Shown here one piece after another: positions 19,739 through 22,320 of a stretch of 22,320 nt of DNA. Numbering within the stretch: the first letter of the stretch is position 1; the number at the start of each line of letters is the position of its first letter. The DNA lies in IMG/VR virus record IMGVR_UViG_3300010885_030283, positions 1 to 22,320 of that record, one strand, 5' to 3'. The notes beneath the pieces were generated by a model, which was given only the letters and a program-made list of their open reading frames with translations, was not told the DNA's origin and did not search any database. The translations under genes and the position numbers were made by a program. The stretch comes from a virus.

Positions 19739-21418
19739 ATGCCGTTGATTGCAACACGCGGCGGTTTGTCGGCCCTGGCCTTTGGCATGTTTGGCAAGAA
19801 AGGCGGCACCACCATCATCGTGTCCTTCACCGATGGCAGTGGCACTTGGCTATGCCCCACGGGCGTGACCACTGTTGACTACCTCGTCGTTGCGGGTGGT
19901 GGTGGAAGTGGTGGTGGAAATCACCCTGGCAATAACGGCGGCGGCGGTGGCGGTGCGGGGGGTTTTCGCACTGGCACAGGCTTGGCTGTCACGGCTGGTA
20001 ATTTGTACACCGTGACCATTGGCGCTGGTGGGGCGGGTGGCACCACAACAGCTAGTTTCTGTATAGGAACAAATGGTTCTAACTCTGTATTTTCAAGTAT
20101 CACATCAAATGGCGGCGGTGGTGGCGCGGCTACAGAACGCAATGGCCCTTCTCCAAGCGGTACGGTTAATCAAAATGGCTTATCTGGCGGGTCGGGTGGC
20201 GGCGGTAGTAGTGTTTTTGTAGCTGGTGTCGGTGGCACTGGAAACACGCCAAGCACTTCACCATCCCAAGGCAATGTTGGCGGAGACGGATCAGCTTCGT
20301 CTACTGCTTATGGTGCGGGAGGGGGAGGGGGCGCTTCGGCGGGTGGCACTTCTGGCACTGGGTCTTCGGGTGGTAATGGCGGTGCAGGAACAGCATCTAG
20401 CCTTTCTGGCGGCAGCGTAACATATGCTGGCGGCGGCGGCGGCGGTGCTTATGCGACGGCTGCGGGTACTGGAGGTTCTGGTGGTGGAGGAAATGGAGCA
20501 TATGATGGGGCTACAAACAACACCACAGGATCAGTTAATACCGGCGGTGGTGGCGGCGGCTGTAGCAGAGCGAATGTTGGTAAGGCAGGCGGCTCTGGCG
20601 TCGTAATCCTCAGCTACACTCTTCCTGCGCTCCCGACCATAATGGTGTTCCCGGCAACAGCTACATTTACAATGCCAACCGGCGTGACCAACGTTGACTA
20701 CCTTGTCGTCGCGGGTGGTGCGGGTGGATCTAGTACTCTTTCTGGCGGCGGCGGCGCTGGTGGATTTAGAACTGGCACCGGTTTAGCCGTAACAGCAGGG
20801 ACTTCTTATACAGTTACGGTTGGTGCTGGCGGTGCTGGTCAATCCAGTCGAACAAGTAATGGCGGCAACGGCACTGATTCTGTATTCAGCACAATCACTT
20901 CAACAGGCGGCGGCGGCGGAGGAAGAAACGACGGTTCTGGCGTAGCACAGGCAGGTTCTGCTGGCGGCTCTGGCGGCGGCGGTGCGGCAGGTGGGTCTGG
21001 CACGTTTACCGGTGGTGCGGGCAACACTCCTTCAACAAGCCCCAGCCAAGGTAGTGCAGGTGGCACAGGCGCATCTACAGCTTGGTACGGCGGAGGTGGC
21101 GGCGGCGGCGCATCAGCCGTTGGCGGCAATGGGTCTGGTACAGACGGTGGCGCTGGTGGCGCAGGAACAGCATCTTCAATTAGCGGCTCGTCTGTACCCT
21201 ACGCTGGCGGCGGTGGTGGTGGTATTTATGACGTAGCTTCTGGTGTGGCTGGTGCTGGTGGTTCAGGTGGCGGCGGTGCTGGAGCTAAAGGCAGCGTTAC
21301 GGCTACATCTGGAACAGCAAGCACAGGTGGCGGTGGCGGTGGCGGCGGGTACGGCCCAGGTGAAGGAACAGGCGGCACAGGCGGCTCAGGCATCGTGATT
21401 CTAAAACTAAACGCATAG
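19739..21418 (+). CDS. Two-domain glycine-rich tail adhesin
   Basis: A 559-residue protein with extreme glycine content, organised as two copies of the same domain. Domain 1 (about residues 28-298) runs from 'VDYLVVAGGGGSGGG' through 'GGFRTGTGLAVTAGNLYTVT', 'GNTPSTSPSQGNVGGDGSAS' and 'GSVTYAGGGGGGAYA' to 'GSGVVILSY'. Domain 2 (about 300-559) repeats the same milestones ('VDYLVVAGGAGG', 'GGFRTGTGLAVTAGTSYTVT', 'GNTPSTSPSQGSAGGTGAS', 'GSSVPYAGGGGGGIYD', 'GSGIVILKL'). Runs of G-G-X-G are what polyglycine II-type bundles look like, as in the S16 gp38 adhesin, where the loops between the glycine helices bind the receptor. The variable loops here are the likely host-contact regions. The function is inference from family resemblance. 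The ATG directly abuts the previous stop. Confidence 0.88.
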   Translation: MPLIATRGGLSALAFGMFGKKGGTTIIVSFTDGSGTWLCPTGVTTVDYLVVAGGGGSGGGNHPGNNGGGGGGAGGFRTGTGLAVTAGNLYTVTIGAGGAGGTTTASFCIGTNGSNSVFSSITSNGGGGGAATERNGPSPSGTVNQNGLSGGSGGGGSSVFVAGVGGTGNTPSTSPSQGNVGGDGSASSTAYGAGGGGGASAGGTSGTGSSGGNGGAGTASSLSGGSVTYAGGGGGGAYATAAGTGGSGGGGNGAYDGATNNTTGSVNTGGGGGGCSRANVGKAGGSGVVILSYTLPALPTIMVFPATATFTMPTGVTNVDYLVVAGGAGGSSTLSGGGGAGGFRTGTGLAVTAGTSYTVTVGAGGAGQSSRTSNGGNGTDSVFSTITSTGGGGGGRNDGSGVAQAGSAGGSGGGGAAGGSGTFTGGAGNTPSTSPSQGSAGGTGASTAWYGGGGGGGASAVGGNGSGTDGGAGGAGTASSISGSSVPYAGGGGGGIYDVASGVAGAGGSGGGGAGAKGSVTATSGTASTGGGGGGGGYGPGEGTGGTGGSGIVILKLNA

Positions 21419-21426
21419 GCAAGGAC

Positions 21427-21687
21427 ATGGTTACAAAGAGATACATGATTCTCGGCATCGACATGGCGGTGAACTTGCTTCGCCCCGGCGCGAAGTGGGA
21501 GTGGACTGGCGGGGTTGGCTTTACGCGCTGGGAAGACCCGCGTTTGCAGCCGAGCAAAGATGAAGTCGAGGAGACGATTGAGAAGATCAAAGCGTTTGAG
21601 GACTCAATCAATACAATCTGGCTCCCTGAGCAAGTTGCCGAAAACGAAAAGAAAGAACAAGAGATTGAACAGGCGATGGCATCGTGA
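21427..21687 (+). CDS. Small conserved phage protein, hypothetical (tail-fibre associated)
   Basis: An 86-residue protein with AAGGAC shortly before the ATG. It contains 'PGAKWEWTGGVGFTRWEDPR' followed by a helix 'SKDEVEETIEKIKAFEDSIN' and 'TIWLPEQ', then a charged coiled tail (ENEKKEQEIEQ). The 'W.W.gg..ftrWeDpR.qPs.dEV.eti.kIKaFEDSI.tIWlpeq' pattern is one I recognise from small proteins next to fibre genes in marine and freshwater phages. Some fibre-neighbouring proteins of this size act as assembly chaperones, but that is inference for this one. The stop overlaps the GTG start of the 2OG-oxygenase gene (GTGA at 21684-21687), so the two are coupled. Confidence 0.75.
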   Translation: MVTKRYMILGIDMAVNLLRPGAKWEWTGGVGFTRWEDPRLQPSKDEVEETIEKIKAFEDSINTIWLPEQVAENEKKEQEIEQAMAS

Positions 21688-22283
21688 TTACGCACAACCT
21701 GTTTCCAACGCCTGTATCGTTCCTTGAGCTAGGCCGCGAGTTTAGCGAAGAGGAAACCGACTTCCTGCTGAACCTTGAGCAGAAGCCCAACGACGGCAAC
21801 ACGACTAGCAAAGAGCGTCATCTGCTAGATGACCCCAAGCTGGCTTCGTTGCGTGAGTTTATGGACGCTTCGGTTGCTTCGTACTTCAAGGAAATTTACA
21901 GCCCGAAGAACGAAGTCAGCCTCCGCATTACACAGTCTTGGGTGAACTACACCAAGCCGGGGCAGTGGCACCACAAACATGCCCACCCAAACTCGTTCAT
22001 CAGCGGCGTGTTCTACATTAAGGCCAACAAAGAGACTGACCGTATTCACTTCTTTAAAGACGGCTACCAGCAGATCAAATTGCCAGTGGATCAGTTCAAT
22101 CTGTACAACTCAGAAAGCTGGTGGTTGCCGGTTGGAGCGGGTGAACTGATCCTGTTCCCATCCTCTTTTACACACATGGTCGAGGCTGTAAAAGGCGAAG
22201 ACCTGCGCGTTAGTATGTCGTTCAACACCTTCCCAGTGGGTTATGTCGGAGACGACGACAGCCTCACCGGCTTGCACCTGTAA
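21684..22283 (+). CDS. Putative 2OG-Fe(II) oxygenase (TIGR02466-like)
   Basis: A 199-residue protein beginning at GTG in a GTGA overlap. The start 'ITHNLFPTPVSFLELGREFS' is the standard opening of the TIGR02466 group, and the length is typical for it. The double-stranded beta-helix core shows 'WHHKHAHPNSFISGVFYI' with likely iron ligands His99 and His101, the distal His164 in 'LFPSSFTHMVEAV', and Arg175 in 'DLRVSMSFN' as the 2-oxoglutarate carboxylate contact. Such enzymes use iron and 2-oxoglutarate for hydroxylation, but the substrate for this phage-borne group is not established. The location after the fibre genes is common in cyanophage and pelagiphage-like genomes. A role in virion protein or host-metabolite modification is possible. 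The next gene starts 12 bases after the stop. Confidence 0.87.
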   Translation: MITHNLFPTPVSFLELGREFSEEETDFLLNLEQKPNDGNTTSKERHLLDDPKLASLREFMDASVASYFKEIYSPKNEVSLRITQSWVNYTKPGQWHHKHAHPNSFISGVFYIKANKETDRIHFFKDGYQQIKLPVDQFNLYNSESWWLPVGAGELILFPSSFTHMVEAVKGEDLRVSMSFNTFPVGYVGDDDSLTGLHL

Positions 22284-22294
22284 GGATCAGGCAC

Positions 22295-22320
22295 ATGGCC
22301 CATTTCGCTGAATTAGACGC
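22295..22320 (+). CDS. Conserved phage protein, 5' end only
   Basis: Only the first codons lie in the window: ATG at 22295 giving MAHFAELD, then cut off. AAGGAT sits just upstream, overlapping the preceding stop region. 'MAHFAE(L/I)D..N.V..V.VV' is a recurrent opening of a small protein that follows fibre and oxygenase genes in many aquatic phages; it is uncharacterised. Identity rests on eight residues plus context. Confidence 0.55.

Noticed and set aside
1-22320. tRNA or rRNA genes, integrase, lysis genes
   Set aside because: I saw no cloverleaf-like segment and no recombinase, endolysin or holin of recognised type; the 23-residue peptide is too small to call a holin.

Overview
The window is a stretch of a tailed double-stranded DNA bacteriophage, or a prophage or metagenomic phage contig, with a podovirus-like (short-tailed) gene order. 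The rightward half carries a nearly complete morphogenesis module: small terminase, three tiny basic genes, large terminase, a capsid-associated protein, portal, two small genes, scaffold, N4-gp56-type major capsid, two paralogous small structural proteins, head-tail adaptor, a P22 gp10-like tail nozzle, and tail-fibre or adhesin genes. No tape-measure, tail-tube or sheath gene follows the adaptor, which supports a short tail. Composition is moderately GC-rich. Several small proteins, the glycine-rich adhesin and the 2OG-Fe(II) oxygenase resemble aquatic (freshwater or marine) phages of Proteobacteria, but the host cannot be named from this sequence.

Layout. (1) Positions 1-1855, leftward: five small accessory genes, most joined by 4-bp ATGA overlaps. 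They encode an extremely alanine-rich protein (50% Ala), a second Ala/Lys/Glu-rich helical protein, an Ea22-like small phage protein, a small acidic protein, and a protein with a C2HC zinc-finger-like N-terminus that runs off the left edge. (2) Positions 1856-2799: a divergent intergenic region with 11-bp-phased GGTCAT repeats, six copies of a 13-mer, two copies of one hairpin, a 25-bp-arm perfect inverted repeat, short GC-rich tandem repeats and a good sigma70-type promoter. (3) Positions 2800-3899: an isolated transcription unit of a DUF932 protein, a coupled 23-residue membrane mini-protein and a strong intrinsic terminator. (4) Positions 3900-4461: a 315-nt stretch without a single A on the + strand (G-quadruplex-prone on the - strand), homopolymer runs, and the promoter of the late operon. 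(5) Positions 4462-22320: the rightward late operon, tightly packed with ATGA, GTGA and TAATG junctions and one intrinsic terminator-like hairpin just after the capsid gene. It ends with a small conserved phage gene, a 2OG-Fe(II) oxygenase and the first codons of another common phage gene.

How it works together. The terminases package DNA through the portal into a shell built by the scaffold and capsid proteins. The adaptor and nozzle close the head and form the stubby tail. The fibre and the two-domain poly-glycine adhesin probably mediate host recognition. The least explained part is 1856-4461, where two unrelated low-complexity, structure-prone arrays flank the DUF932 and membrane-peptide unit. 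Replication, packaging or regulatory roles there are inference only.
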